A stretch of 64,000 nucleotides of DNA from Ulvibacter algarum (GTDB taxonomy: Bacteria; Bacteroidota; Bacteroidia; Flavobacteriales; Flavobacteriaceae), in the NCBI GenBank assembly GCA_947488905.1, contig CANLBJ010000001.1, positions 310,001 through 374,000 on the forward strand. Direction: 5' to 3'. The notes below the pieces were generated by a model. That model saw nothing but the letters and a program-made list of their open reading frames with translations. It did no database searches and was not told where the DNA came from. This document shows, piece after piece, positions 25,490 to 34,411 of the stretch (within the stretch, counting starts at the first letter, position 1; every line of letters begins with the position of its first letter). The position numbers and the translations under genes were made by a program.

Positions 25490-26407
25490 ATGTCACACGA
25501 CCACTCACATAATCACGCTCACACACACCCAGATTTAAAAGGGAGAAAGTTATTACTTTCTATTCTTTTAAATATTGCGATTACTGTGGCACAAGTTATA
25601 GGTGGTCTTATTTCTGGAAGTCTTTCTTTATTAAGTGATGCACTACATAACTTTAGTGATGTATTATCATTGATTGTGAGTTACATCGCAGATTTATACT
25701 CTAAAAAAGAAGCCTCTCCAGAGCGTACTTTTGGGTATAAACGTGCAGAAATTATTGCAGCATTTGTAAATGCTCTTTCTCTCATACTCGTTGCTATTTA
25801 TTTAGTGTATGAAGCGATACAGCGTTTTATGAACCCGCAAGAGATAGAGAGCTCTATTGTTATTTGGCTTGCCTTGTTAGGGATTATAGCAAATGGTTTT
25901 AGTGTGATATTGCTACATAAAGACTCTAAGAGTAATATGAATATGCGCTCTGCATATCTGCATTTAATGACAGATATGGCTGCTTCTGTGGCGGTATTAA
26001 TAGGTGGGCTGTTAATGAAATATTATGGATGGTTTTGGGTAGATAGTGTACTCACAGTATTAATAGCTGTTTACTTAGTTATAATGGGTTACGGCTTACT
26101 TAAAGAAAGCTTTAAAGTATTAATGCTTTTTACACCAGAACATTTAGACTTAAATACTATTGGTATAAAAATTCAAGAAGTAGCAGCTGTTAAAAACGTA
26201 CATCACGTGCATGTGTGGCAATTAAATGAAGATGAGATACATCTAGAAGCACACGTAGAGCTTTTAAAAGATGTCACTATATCTCAATTTGATAAAATTT
26301 CAGAAGAAATTGAAGCGCTTCTTTTTCACGAGTTTAAAATTAACCACGTGACACTGCAGCCAGAGTTTAATAAAGACGACCCTAAAGAGTTGATTGTGCA
26401 GGACTGA
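25490..26407 (+). CDS. cation diffusion facilitator (Zn/Co/Cd exporter)
   Basis: 305 residues with a His-rich N-terminus (SHDHSHNHAHTH), six membrane helices and a C-terminal cytoplasmic ferredoxin-like domain. The metal site residues are visible as SDALHNFSD in helix 2 and HLMTDMAAS in helix 5, the HxxxD pattern typical of zinc-preferring members such as CzcD/ZitB. It exports divalent metal against protons at the inner membrane. It stands in the same direction as rpiB but with its own 102-base spacer. Confidence 0.92.
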   Translation: MSHDHSHNHAHTHPDLKGRKLLLSILLNIAITVAQVIGGLISGSLSLLSDALHNFSDVLSLIVSYIADLYSKKEASPERTFGYKRAEIIAAFVNALSLILVAIYLVYEAIQRFMNPQEIESSIVIWLALLGIIANGFSVILLHKDSKSNMNMRSAYLHLMTDMAASVAVLIGGLLMKYYGWFWVDSVLTVLIAVYLVIMGYGLLKESFKVLMLFTPEHLDLNTIGIKIQEVAAVKNVHHVHVWQLNEDEIHLEAHVELLKDVTISQFDKISEEIEALLFHEFKINHVTLQPEFNKDDPKELIVQD

Positions 26408-26534
26408 TTTAAAGTATTTAGTTGCCGTAACAGTATGCAGTAAATAGTTAAGTTTGTTATTTTATTTACGACATTATCCATCCAAAACGAATCTACTTTT
26501 TTTAAATAACGGTTCATATTTAACCCATTTTATA

Positions 26535-26975
26535 ATGAACATTACCATAAAAACATTTCAAGAATTAACCACTTTAGAACTGCATAATCTTTTACAATTG
26601 CGTAGCGAAGTGTTTGTTGTAGAGCAAGATTGTGTGTATCAAGATATTGATGGTAAAGACTTAAAAGCCTTGCATGTTATTGGAGAAAAAGAAGGCAAAG
26701 TGGTTGCCTATACACGTTGTTTTGAGCCAGGTATATATTTTAAAGAAGCTGCCATAGGGCGAGTAGTGGTAGAAGGAGAACAACGCAAATATGGGTATGG
26801 TCACGTTATTATGAAGGCTTCTGTAGATGCTATAAAAACAAGGTTTAATACAGAAGTTATAAAACTATCTGCTCAATCTCATCTTAAAAAATTTTATGAG
26901 TCTCATGGTTTTAACCAAGTGGGAGAAGGCTATCTAGAAGACGGCATTCCGCATATTGCAATGCTTAAATCTTAA
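26535..26975 (+). CDS. GNAT family N-acetyltransferase, ElaA-like
   Basis: 146 residues from the ATG at 26535. An upstream in-frame ATG (26454) lies too close to the preceding gene and adds an uncharacteristic hydrophobic leader. The body matches the ElaA subgroup: LLQLRSEVFVVEQDCVYQDIDGKD, then AIGRVVVEGEQRKYGYGHVIM, which carries the acetyl-CoA binding R/QxxGxG/A loop. It ends with KKFYESHGFNQVGEGYLEDGIPH. Substrate unknown. Confidence 0.88.
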   Translation: MNITIKTFQELTTLELHNLLQLRSEVFVVEQDCVYQDIDGKDLKALHVIGEKEGKVVAYTRCFEPGIYFKEAAIGRVVVEGEQRKYGYGHVIMKASVDAIKTRFNTEVIKLSAQSHLKKFYESHGFNQVGEGYLEDGIPHIAMLKS

Positions 26976-26978
26976 TCG

Positions 26979-27025
26979 CTTTGTCTGGTCGAGCGCAGTC
27001 GAGACCTTCCACGACAATGACAAAG
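26979..27025. repeat. palindromic intergenic repeat with GAGCGCAGTCGAGA core
   Basis: GGTC (26987) and GACC (27003) bracket the core GAGCGCAGTCGAGA (26991-27004). An outer pair TTTGTC/GACAAAG closes a longer stem. It sits between convergent genes and may act as a terminator. The core recurs at 1969, 21777 and 21813. Confidence 0.55.
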
Positions 27026-27047
27026 ATTAAAATAAGCACTACTTTGT

Positions 27048-27419
27048 CTAAATCTTGATCATATTCTTTTCAAGATTGAGATCTTCTAACATTCTATTTG
27101 TAAAGCTGTAGTGCCCTCTTGTGGTAATAATCTTAAATCTAGCTTTTTTCATTCTGCTTAAAACTTCCATAAAACGCCATTTTGTTTTTAATAGATTAGG
27201 TTTAGCAGATTTTAAACTGATATCAAAATAGTGTTTTATTCCGGCACGTTCTGCAACAATATCTGGAGTGACCTTTATATCACTTCCGCTTTTAGAATAC
27301 GATTTTGGGGTATCGTAGCCTTCTATATCTGCTTTAATATTTTTAAAATCTCTTTGTTCTAAATATTGAACAGCTTCTTGTAATGTATCTGTGCTTTCGC
27401 GTTTGTCTATTTGTACCAT
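27048..27419 (-). CDS. conserved hypothetical protein, alpha/beta
   Basis: 123 residues; I do not recognise the family. No signal or membrane segment is seen. The N-terminal part predicts a helix (DTLQEAVQYLEQRDF). A segment VTPDIVAERAGIKHYFDISLK recalls a PD-(D/E)xK nuclease core, with an Asp followed by Asp...Lys on the next strand, and LKTKWRFMEVLSRMKKARFKIITTRGHY is a basic helix-strand unit. Nuclease membership is only a suggestion, since the spacing DISLK is not the canonical D/ExK. It is a single gene, convergent with the GNAT gene. Confidence 0.55.
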   Translation of the reverse strand: MVQIDKRESTDTLQEAVQYLEQRDFKNIKADIEGYDTPKSYSKSGSDIKVTPDIVAERAGIKHYFDISLKSAKPNLLKTKWRFMEVLSRMKKARFKIITTRGHYSFTNRMLEDLNLEKNMIKI

Positions 27420-27638
27420 AAATCTTAAACTACAATAAACAAAGGGATTAAGCTGTTAAAAAGGCGTTAAGCTTTGAATTGTATAGTGGTGGAAGAAGAA
27501 AGAAGGAAGATGTAAAACCACTTTGTTGAAAGACGGCATAGCTGAAACTTTTGTAAAACAATTATCATTTTAGATTTGACATTTTTAAAATAGAATAGAA
27601 GGCTAGTCTTTCTTCTTTCATCGACAGCGGTCTTTCCT

Positions 27639-28457
27639 CTAATTCTTACTCTTCACACTCTTATTAAAAGGCATCCCTAATTGTACTGTAATATTCTCAT
27701 CATTGGTGTGATCTGCAATATCAACGCCATATACAATGTCGTTCACATTTCCGTAGTAAAAAGTACCAAAGAGTCTATCCCAAATAGAGAACATGTTACC
27801 AAAGTTGGTATCTGTTAACGGTAGCTCATTATGATGGTGAAACTTATGCATATCTGGGGTTACAATAACGTAGCTAAGTGTTTTATCAAGCGATTTTGGT
27901 AATGATATATTAGCGTGAGTAAAATAAGTGAACGCGATACTAAGAATGCGGTAAAAAAGGTAAAAAGAAATAGGCATCCCCATAATTATAACTGCTATTA
28001 AAGCAAAACTCTCACGTAAAATAAAATCTAAAGGATGGTGACGTGTACCTGTAGTAGCATCTACCATTTTATCTGTATGATGTACTAAGTGTAGTCGCCA
28101 CAGCACAGGTATTTTATGTAAAAGGTAATGCACACCATATTGTGCGATAAAGTCTAACACAAGTAAAGAGAGTATTAACTCTACCCAAACAGGAGCGTCT
28201 ATTAAGTGTAATAGCCCGAACTGAGAGGTTTGTAACCAGTTAAATACCCCAATGGTAATAATGCCATAGACAGCATTAATTATCATAACAAAGAGTAGTA
28301 AAACCAAATTTGTTTTTGCGTGTTTCCATTTTTTATAAGGTTCTTTAATAAAAGAGTAATAACCCTCTGCAATCCAGAAAATAGCCAAAACAAAAAACAC
28401 CCATCCGGCTTTCATCCAGATGGGCATTGTTTCAAAAAATTGTAAGAAATCTGTCAT
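27639..28457 (-). CDS. sterol desaturase / fatty acid hydroxylase family membrane enzyme
   Basis: 272 residues with four to five membrane helices and the di-iron histidine clusters of the family: HYLLHK, HLVHH...TRHHPLD, and DMHKFHHHNELPLTDTNFGN. Such enzymes hydroxylate or desaturate lipids, for example sterol-like lipids, carotenoids or ceramide-type lipids. The flavobacterial substrate is not known from sequence. It starts 3 bases after the S41 protease gene ends on the same strand, so the two form an operon with rnpA upstream. Confidence 0.88.
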   Translation of the reverse strand: MTDFLQFFETMPIWMKAGWVFFVLAIFWIAEGYYSFIKEPYKKWKHAKTNLVLLLFVMIINAVYGIITIGVFNWLQTSQFGLLHLIDAPVWVELILSLLVLDFIAQYGVHYLLHKIPVLWRLHLVHHTDKMVDATTGTRHHPLDFILRESFALIAVIIMGMPISFYLFYRILSIAFTYFTHANISLPKSLDKTLSYVIVTPDMHKFHHHNELPLTDTNFGNMFSIWDRLFGTFYYGNVNDIVYGVDIADHTNDENITVQLGMPFNKSVKSKN

Positions 28458-28460
28458 TTA

Positions 28461-30092
28461 TTAGTTTAGAATTCTGTTATATTTTTTAGTGTCATTTAAT
28501 ATCTCAATCGCTTTTAAAATTTCAGGGTTATGCTCTAGTTGATAGTCATATAAACCTTCTGCATAAAAATAACGCTTCAAAATTTCGTCGCTTAACAGCG
28601 ACTTTATCTCTGCCTTACGTTTTGTTACCTTACGCTCTTTTGCAGCATCTATTTGAGACATTAACGTATTGTAGCTAGCACTTATATCTTCTTTTAAGTC
28701 ATCATCATCTGCACGGCGTAGTGCTTCTTCAAATTTCTTTTCTGTATCTGTTTCATATTCAAACTCATTACGTTTTAAAAAGCTTAAAAAGTCTTGAAAA
28801 TCTGCATCAGAAAATTGATAACCAGCCCAGTCTGTCATAGGGTGTTTATAATGATATTCTGTTGCATAATCAAAGATGGCATTATCTTTAAGTAAGGCGG
28901 TTGTGATAGGGCTAAAGACAGAAGTCTCCATCTCTACATCTGGTAAAATACCACCACCATCATAAACAGTGCGGCCACCTTTTGTTTTAAAGGCATTATA
29001 TTCTTTACTATCTACACGTATAGGGTCACCATTCTCATCACGATTCCAGTAATCTAATGCTTGTATGCAACGACCACTTGGCGTATAGTAACGAGATATA
29101 GTAACTTTTAATTGAGTACCGTACGTTAGCTTTTTAGGACGTTGTACAAGTCCTTTACCAAAACTTCTAGCACCTACAACAACCGCTCTGTCTAGATCTT
29201 GAAGACCACCAGAAACAATCTCACTAGCAGAAGCGCTGCGACCATTCACTAAAACTACTAACGGAATATCAAGATCTTCAGGCTCCTTAGTTGTTTTATA
29301 AACCTTATTGTATTTGGCAATATCAGATTTTGTAGTGGTAATCACCTCACCTTTTGGTACAAAAAGATTGACAATATTTATTGCTTCATTTAAAAGTCCT
29401 CCAGGATTTCCGCGTAAATCTAAGATAATTTTTGTGGCACCTTGACTTTTTAAATCTTCTAAAGCACTTCTGGTTTGAATAGTTGTTTTTTTATTAAACT
29501 TAGTTAAAACAATATAACCCACATCGCCTTGCACTAGTTTATAATAAGGCACTGCATTAACTTCTACTGCAGAGCGCTCTACGGTAGTTTTTGCCTCTTT
29601 ACCTTGGCGTGTGTACGTTATTTTTGCTTTTGTACCGGCAGTCCCTTTTAACAAGCTACGAGCATCGCCTTCATAACCAGCAATTTTATTACCGTCAATT
29701 TCAATAATTTTATCTCCAGCTTTTAAACCAGCTTTATCAGCGGGATAATCTTTAAAAGGCTCCATAATAAACATCTCATCATCTAAGACGCGCACGGTAG
29801 CACCAACGCCTGTATAAACACCGCTATTACGTATACGAGAGTCTTCTACGGCCTGTTCGTTCCAGTAGCGAGTGTAAGGGTCAAGATCTGCGAGCATCCC
29901 CTCAATAGCTTTATCCATTAATGTAGCGGGCGTTTGCTCATCCACATAATTCATGTTTAGCTCTTTATAAAGCGTAGTAAAAATTTCAATTTGTTTTGCG
30001 ATTTCAAAAAAGTCGCTCTTGTTGTTCACAAAACCTACCGAAGTAAAAAACACCACCACGGCAACTCCTGCAACTATTAATTTTTTTTTCAT
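28461..30092 (-). CDS. S41 family C-terminal processing peptidase
   Basis: 543 residues with a signal-anchor (MKKKLIVAGVAVVVFFTSVGF). A PDZ domain follows (about 95-175; GVGATVRVLDDEMFIMEPF, KAGLKAGDKIIEIDG), then the catalytic S41 domain. The Ser-Lys dyad is visible in NGRSASASEIVSGG and ARSFGKGLVQ. Family members trim or degrade exported proteins at their C-terminus (CtpA/Prc). A 150-residue charged helical C-terminus ends the protein. Location behind rnpA is a recurring Bacteroidota arrangement. Confidence 0.93.
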   Translation of the reverse strand: MKKKLIVAGVAVVVFFTSVGFVNNKSDFFEIAKQIEIFTTLYKELNMNYVDEQTPATLMDKAIEGMLADLDPYTRYWNEQAVEDSRIRNSGVYTGVGATVRVLDDEMFIMEPFKDYPADKAGLKAGDKIIEIDGNKIAGYEGDARSLLKGTAGTKAKITYTRQGKEAKTTVERSAVEVNAVPYYKLVQGDVGYIVLTKFNKKTTIQTRSALEDLKSQGATKIILDLRGNPGGLLNEAINIVNLFVPKGEVITTTKSDIAKYNKVYKTTKEPEDLDIPLVVLVNGRSASASEIVSGGLQDLDRAVVVGARSFGKGLVQRPKKLTYGTQLKVTISRYYTPSGRCIQALDYWNRDENGDPIRVDSKEYNAFKTKGGRTVYDGGGILPDVEMETSVFSPITTALLKDNAIFDYATEYHYKHPMTDWAGYQFSDADFQDFLSFLKRNEFEYETDTEKKFEEALRRADDDDLKEDISASYNTLMSQIDAAKERKVTKRKAEIKSLLSDEILKRYFYAEGLYDYQLEHNPEILKAIEILNDTKKYNRILN

Positions 30093-30284
30093 ATTTATGC
30101 CCTAGTAGTCGGGTAACTATTTGTTTAGACTTGCGTCGAAAATGCTAAAAATTCACTTTCTGTGCAGTTATAAATTATATTGTTATTATTTAATATTGTC
30201 ACGCTGAGAATGTCAAAGCGTTTGTAAACAGTCTTCAATAAGCTGAGACAGTCGTCTATATTTAATTAAATAATCAAAGAGAAA

Positions 30285-30294
30285 ATTTCCGAAG
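30285..30294 (-). repeat. CTTCGGAAAT motif copy
   Basis: ATTTCCGAAG on the plus strand, in the 242-base spacer between the S41 protease and rnpA. The flanks form a 5-bp stem with a UUCG loop. A degraded GAGYGCAGTCRA-type repeat (CACGCTGAGAATGTCAAAG) lies near 30199 in the same spacer. Confidence 0.8.
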
Positions 30295-30334
30295 AAATAA
30301 TCAAGCTTACTAAAATACCATTAAAAATGAAGAC

Positions 30335-30709
30335 CTATACTTGTTTTAGGCGCTTTAATAATTCTATTACTGCTTTTTCTATTTGTGCATAAGGCACTTC
30401 TTCTCGTGCAAAATAGATAAACATGATCACAAATTTCTTGCCGTTTTCTTGTTCTAAAGACGGTCTATTTAAACGGTACGCTTCACGCAACTGTCTTTTT
30501 ATTCTATTTCTATCTACGGCAAGTTTAAAAAGCCGCTTAGGAACAGAGAAGGTAGCTCTTGTTTTTTCTGCATCTTCTACAGGTAAATACAACACTCTTA
30601 CGGGGTATTTTTTAAAAGACTTCCCTTCTTCAAAAAGCTGTGTGATTGCTTTTTTAGATTTTAGACGGTCTGTTTTGTTAAGGGTGAGTTTCACTTGTTT
30701 TTGTAACAT
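30335..30709 (-). CDS. rnpA: ribonuclease P protein component
   Basis: 124-residue basic protein that assists the RNase P RNA in tRNA 5' maturation. The signature RNRIKRQLREAYRLN and the N-terminal LNKTDRLKSKKAITQLFEEGKS are diagnostic. rpmH, its partner in most bacteria, is not adjacent here. The S41 protease follows on the same strand. Confidence 0.95.
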   Translation of the reverse strand: MLQKQVKLTLNKTDRLKSKKAITQLFEEGKSFKKYPVRVLYLPVEDAEKTRATFSVPKRLFKLAVDRNRIKRQLREAYRLNRPSLEQENGKKFVIMFIYFAREEVPYAQIEKAVIELLKRLKQV

Positions 30710-30751
30710 TGATTAAAGCAGTAAAGATAACAATGATTGATAAGTTGCTAC

Positions 30752-30794
30752 ACAAAAAAAAGACCCGAATTGCAGAGTAGCAAAACGGGTCTTA
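30752..30794 (-). terminator. intrinsic terminator of the M1 peptidase gene
   Basis: On the minus strand AAGACCCG pairs with CGGGTCTT around an 18-base loop and is followed by eight T. It lies between the M1 peptidase stop and rnpA. Confidence 0.85.
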
Positions 30795-30825
30795 AATTTT
30801 AAAATTTATGAAGAAAAAGAAAGGG

Positions 30826-32655
30826 TTATTTTTCTGTTCCCCAAACGTTATTCTCACGATTTACATCTGCCATAAGCTTACTTGCATCGATCATAATAGA
30901 TTTTACTTTTTTACCTGAAGGTATTGTCAACTCATAGGTAGGATATGCCCACGCCCAGTCTCTTGCTACTGTTCTAGCCATATCGCTGTAAGGGTTTGCT
31001 TTGTCTTGACGCATCATTTGTAATGGGATGTAAAACTGTTCTTGAGTTCCGTCCTCATAGGTTACGTCTAGATCTATAGGCATTGGCATTAAGCCTATGC
31101 GCTCTAGTGTTACTTTTGTACCGTCCATTCCTGGAGTAACTTCCTTGATAGCGTAATCAATCTGGTTTGTAGTCTGAGTCCAGTCCATTAAATACCAGTC
31201 TAACTCTGCACCACTTACTTTTTCTGCTACACGTATAAAATCATTAGGAGTTGGGTGTTTAAAAGCCCACTCATCATAATAACGGTTTAAGGTTTTTGCA
31301 ACATTTTCTTTCCCGATGATGTATTCTAATTGTGCCAAGAACACAGCTCCTTTGCTGTAAGCTGCGATACCATATACACGGTTGCTAGCATAACGATCTG
31401 CATGTGTTGTTTGAGGTTGCTCTTTTCCGCTATTAGCTAGATAGTTATAACCACCATAAGAACCAGAATGTGGGTTAGGGTTGTCACCACCATTAATCTT
31501 AGCCATTGCAAGATTAGAAATGTAAGAAGTAAAACCTTCATCCATCCACTCGTGTTTACCCTCATTTGTAGCCATTAAAAACTGAAACCACGTATGAGCA
31601 AGCTCATGTGCAGTAACGCCCATAAGACTACCAAATTTACGTTCACCAGTAATTAAAGTACACATTGCGTACTCCATACCACCATCACCACCTTGTATAA
31701 CAGAATACTGCTTAAAAGGGTAAGGACCTATTTTTTCGTTAAAAAACGCTAGCATCTCTGCTGTTTTAGGCTGTAGGTTTTTCCAGTTTTCTTTAATTTC
31801 AGGGTTGTTTTTATAGTAAAAGTTAAGTGTTACACCATTAGGACCTTCGTATTGATCGTGTATATAATCGTTATCTGCTGCCCAAGTAAAGTCATGCACT
31901 TTTGGTGCTGTAAAATTCCAGGTACGTTTGCCGCGTTTCCCTTTTTTAACTTCTTTATAATTAGTGTCACCCATTACATTAGTAGCAGAATATCCTGTAC
32001 CAGCAACTGTGTACTCTTTATCAATATGAATAGTCACATCAAAATCTCCCCAAGGGCTATGAAACTCACGACCTATATAAGGGTCTGCGTGCCAACCTTG
32101 AAAATCGTACTCTGCCATTTTTGGGTACCACTGTGTCATAGAAAACTTAACTCCCTCTGCATTATCACGCCCACTACGTCTTACTTGTAATGGCACTTGT
32201 GCGTCCCATTCCATTTTGAAAGTCGTTTTTTCTCCTGGCTGTATAGCTTTGTTTAATTTTACTTCAAGAACAGTACCTACTACTTCATACTCTAGTTTTT
32301 TTCCGTCTTGTGTTAGCTTGTTAGGCTTAATGTATCCTATCTCATCTGGAGTTAGTTTTGAAATACGATCTCCCACACGACCATCTGGGTCTTCTATGGT
32401 TAAAGAACGAACATCCATCTCACTACCGGGCTGAAAAGCATTAAAATACAAATGATAATAAACACGGTCTAATACGTCTGGAGAGTTATTAGTATAAACT
32501 AAAGTTTGTTCTCCTTCATATTGGTTCTTATCTGCATCTACATCAATATCCATTGTGTAATCAACGTGCTGTTGCCAATAAGAAGTATTGTTTTGCCCCG
32601 TCACATTTCCGAAGAAAAAAACAGCCGCGGCCATCATAAAAATCCTTTTGATCAT
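30826..32655 (-). CDS. M1 family zinc metallopeptidase
   Basis: 609 residues from the ATG at 32653-32655; a further in-frame ATG at 32685 gives a poorer signal. The signal peptide (MIKRIFMMAAAVFFFGNVTG) marks export. The beta-saddle N-terminal domain is followed by the gluzincin core: GGMEYAM (GAMEN equivalent), HELAH at about 350-354 and Glu373 in EGFTSY. It probably trims peptides in the periplasm for nutrition. The last 100 residues are a beta domain. A CTTCGGAAAT copy (32605-32614) encodes Phe-Gly-Asn in the signal peptide. Confidence 0.93.
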   Translation of the reverse strand: MIKRIFMMAAAVFFFGNVTGQNNTSYWQQHVDYTMDIDVDADKNQYEGEQTLVYTNNSPDVLDRVYYHLYFNAFQPGSEMDVRSLTIEDPDGRVGDRISKLTPDEIGYIKPNKLTQDGKKLEYEVVGTVLEVKLNKAIQPGEKTTFKMEWDAQVPLQVRRSGRDNAEGVKFSMTQWYPKMAEYDFQGWHADPYIGREFHSPWGDFDVTIHIDKEYTVAGTGYSATNVMGDTNYKEVKKGKRGKRTWNFTAPKVHDFTWAADNDYIHDQYEGPNGVTLNFYYKNNPEIKENWKNLQPKTAEMLAFFNEKIGPYPFKQYSVIQGGDGGMEYAMCTLITGERKFGSLMGVTAHELAHTWFQFLMATNEGKHEWMDEGFTSYISNLAMAKINGGDNPNPHSGSYGGYNYLANSGKEQPQTTHADRYASNRVYGIAAYSKGAVFLAQLEYIIGKENVAKTLNRYYDEWAFKHPTPNDFIRVAEKVSGAELDWYLMDWTQTTNQIDYAIKEVTPGMDGTKVTLERIGLMPMPIDLDVTYEDGTQEQFYIPLQMMRQDKANPYSDMARTVARDWAWAYPTYELTIPSGKKVKSIMIDASKLMADVNRENNVWGTEK

Positions 32656-32704
32656 AATTTCTGAAATTTTAAATATTTGATACATCGCCTAAACGATTAA
32701 AAGT

Positions 32705-32734
32705 AAAAAGCCTTCCGGAGAGGAAGGCTTTTTT
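32705..32734 (-). terminator. intrinsic terminator of the S8 peptidase gene
   Basis: The stem AAAAAGCCTTCC/GGAAGGCTTTTT with a 5-base loop works in both directions and is followed by T-rich sequence on the minus strand. Confidence 0.88.
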
Positions 32735-32739
32735 AAATA

Positions 32740-34401
32740 CTACATTTTTGACGCCATAATAAGAGCGTTATACATATTTACCATTTTTCCTGAAGTAGAA
32801 ACGTTAGGTAACGTATTTGTATTAGAAGGATCACCACCTAAGATTACAGCTGTTTTTGTAGAGATACCACTATCCATTAACACCTGCTTTACTTGTTTTG
32901 CAGATAGCTTAGGGTAATGAGATCTTATCATTGCCGCAACACCTGCTACATTAGGAGAAGCCATTGATGTACCTTGTAAAAAACGATATTCATTAAGAGG
33001 AACCGTTGACCAGATTTTTACACCAGGTCCAAAAACGTCTACACTTGTTTTACCATAGTTAGAGAAGTTTGCAACAAGCTCACTACCGTATTTATAGTTA
33101 AGTGCTCCAACCGTTAAAAAGTTGTCACTTATCTCGCCTCCTGTTAATTCTTGATCATTAGGGTATACTTGAATTCCGTCAAGGTCTATACCTTCATTAC
33201 CAGCTGCATTTACAATTAATACATCTTTTGTACCTGCATATTTAATAGCGTCCCATACCCATTCTGGGTGCATAGAGTAATATTTACCAAAACTTGTGTT
33301 GATTACTTTTGCTCCATTATCTGCAGCATAACGTATTGCTAGTGCGATATCTTTATCATACTCATCACCATCTGGTACAGCTCTTACAACCATTATTTTT
33401 ACATTGTCTGCAATACCGTCCATACCAATCCCATTGTTACGTTGAGCAGCAATAGATCCTGCTACGTGTGTACCGTGCATAGCATCTTCTTTTTTAGGAT
33501 CTGGACCATCTACATCATTGTTACCGTAGTTTGTGTCTGTAATATCTTCTGGATTATCACCTAAAACACCTCTAAAATCTGCCTCTACATTAAAGTGTGT
33601 ATCTGCTCTACCCTGACTAGACTCTATTGCTCCATTTAACATTACTAAAAACTCTGGGATCGTCTCTGCATAATTAAACATCTGGCTAAGCATACCTATT
33701 TGCTGTTGTTCTTCTTCTGTAGCGTCTTTAATACCTAAAAGTTCACTTTTTGAGTAGTCTGCTTTACCTAATTTTTTTGTCATTGCTGCGTGAGCAGGCT
33801 TTAACCCACCAATCATTTGATTATAACGAGTAATGGTTGCATTAGTTTGCTCTATCTCTTTTTGTAATTCTGCACTAGCTTTTTGGTACATTGCAAAAGT
33901 TGCTTTTTCTTCTGCTGGGATAGAAGCGGCAGTTTTACCATTGTATTTAGCATCATATTTTTTAACAATACGAACATACTCTAAGTTTTCTGCTACGATG
34001 TCTCCTAAAAAGTTCCATCCGTGAATGTCATCTATGTATCCATTTTTATCGTCGTCTTTTCCGTTACCCGCTATTTCTTTTGGGTTGGTCCAGATTACAT
34101 TTTTAAGGTCTTCGTGCTCAATATCAATTCCGCTATCAATTACTGCAACGATTACTTGCTTTCCTTTTTTACCTTTTAGTAATTCACTATAAGCTCTATC
34201 TACACTCATCCCTGGGATGGTGTCTGTTGCAAGATCTGCCATAGTCCACGCTTTCATTTGCGTGTCTGTCATATCTGAGATTTTAAGTGGTATTGTATCA
34301 ATGTTTGCCACTGGTGTTGAAACAAGAGGAGCTACTCCACCACAACCTGCTAATACAAGTGCAGATGCTGTTACTATTAGAGAAGATTTTAAAATATTCA
34401 T
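32740..34401 (-). CDS. S8 family subtilisin-like lipoprotein peptidase
   Basis: 553 residues. The lipoprotein signal MNILKSSLIVTASALVLAGC has its lipobox Cys at 20. The catalytic triad is visible: Asp89 in VIAVIDSGID, His309 in MHGTHVAGS, Ser479 in GTSMASPNVAG; the oxyanion Asn is Asn402 in NAAGNEG. Between Asp and His lie about 220 residues, many of them helical and charged (about 140-265), far more than in classic subtilisins. No propeptide or T9SS sorting domain is evident, so it is probably held to the membrane by lipid. It lies just downstream of the MBL gene on the same strand. Confidence 0.93.
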   Translation of the reverse strand: MNILKSSLIVTASALVLAGCGGVAPLVSTPVANIDTIPLKISDMTDTQMKAWTMADLATDTIPGMSVDRAYSELLKGKKGKQVIVAVIDSGIDIEHEDLKNVIWTNPKEIAGNGKDDDKNGYIDDIHGWNFLGDIVAENLEYVRIVKKYDAKYNGKTAASIPAEEKATFAMYQKASAELQKEIEQTNATITRYNQMIGGLKPAHAAMTKKLGKADYSKSELLGIKDATEEEQQQIGMLSQMFNYAETIPEFLVMLNGAIESSQGRADTHFNVEADFRGVLGDNPEDITDTNYGNNDVDGPDPKKEDAMHGTHVAGSIAAQRNNGIGMDGIADNVKIMVVRAVPDGDEYDKDIALAIRYAADNGAKVINTSFGKYYSMHPEWVWDAIKYAGTKDVLIVNAAGNEGIDLDGIQVYPNDQELTGGEISDNFLTVGALNYKYGSELVANFSNYGKTSVDVFGPGVKIWSTVPLNEYRFLQGTSMASPNVAGVAAMIRSHYPKLSAKQVKQVLMDSGISTKTAVILGGDPSNTNTLPNVSTSGKMVNMYNALIMASKM

Positions 34402-34411
34402 GTGTTTATGT

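Noticed and set aside
8131-30299. CTTCGGAAAT as a UUCG-tetraloop RNA hairpin
   Set aside because: Stems form only at a few copies (8137, 30285); the 3' AAAT is conserved while the complementary 5' side is not, and many copies are antisense.
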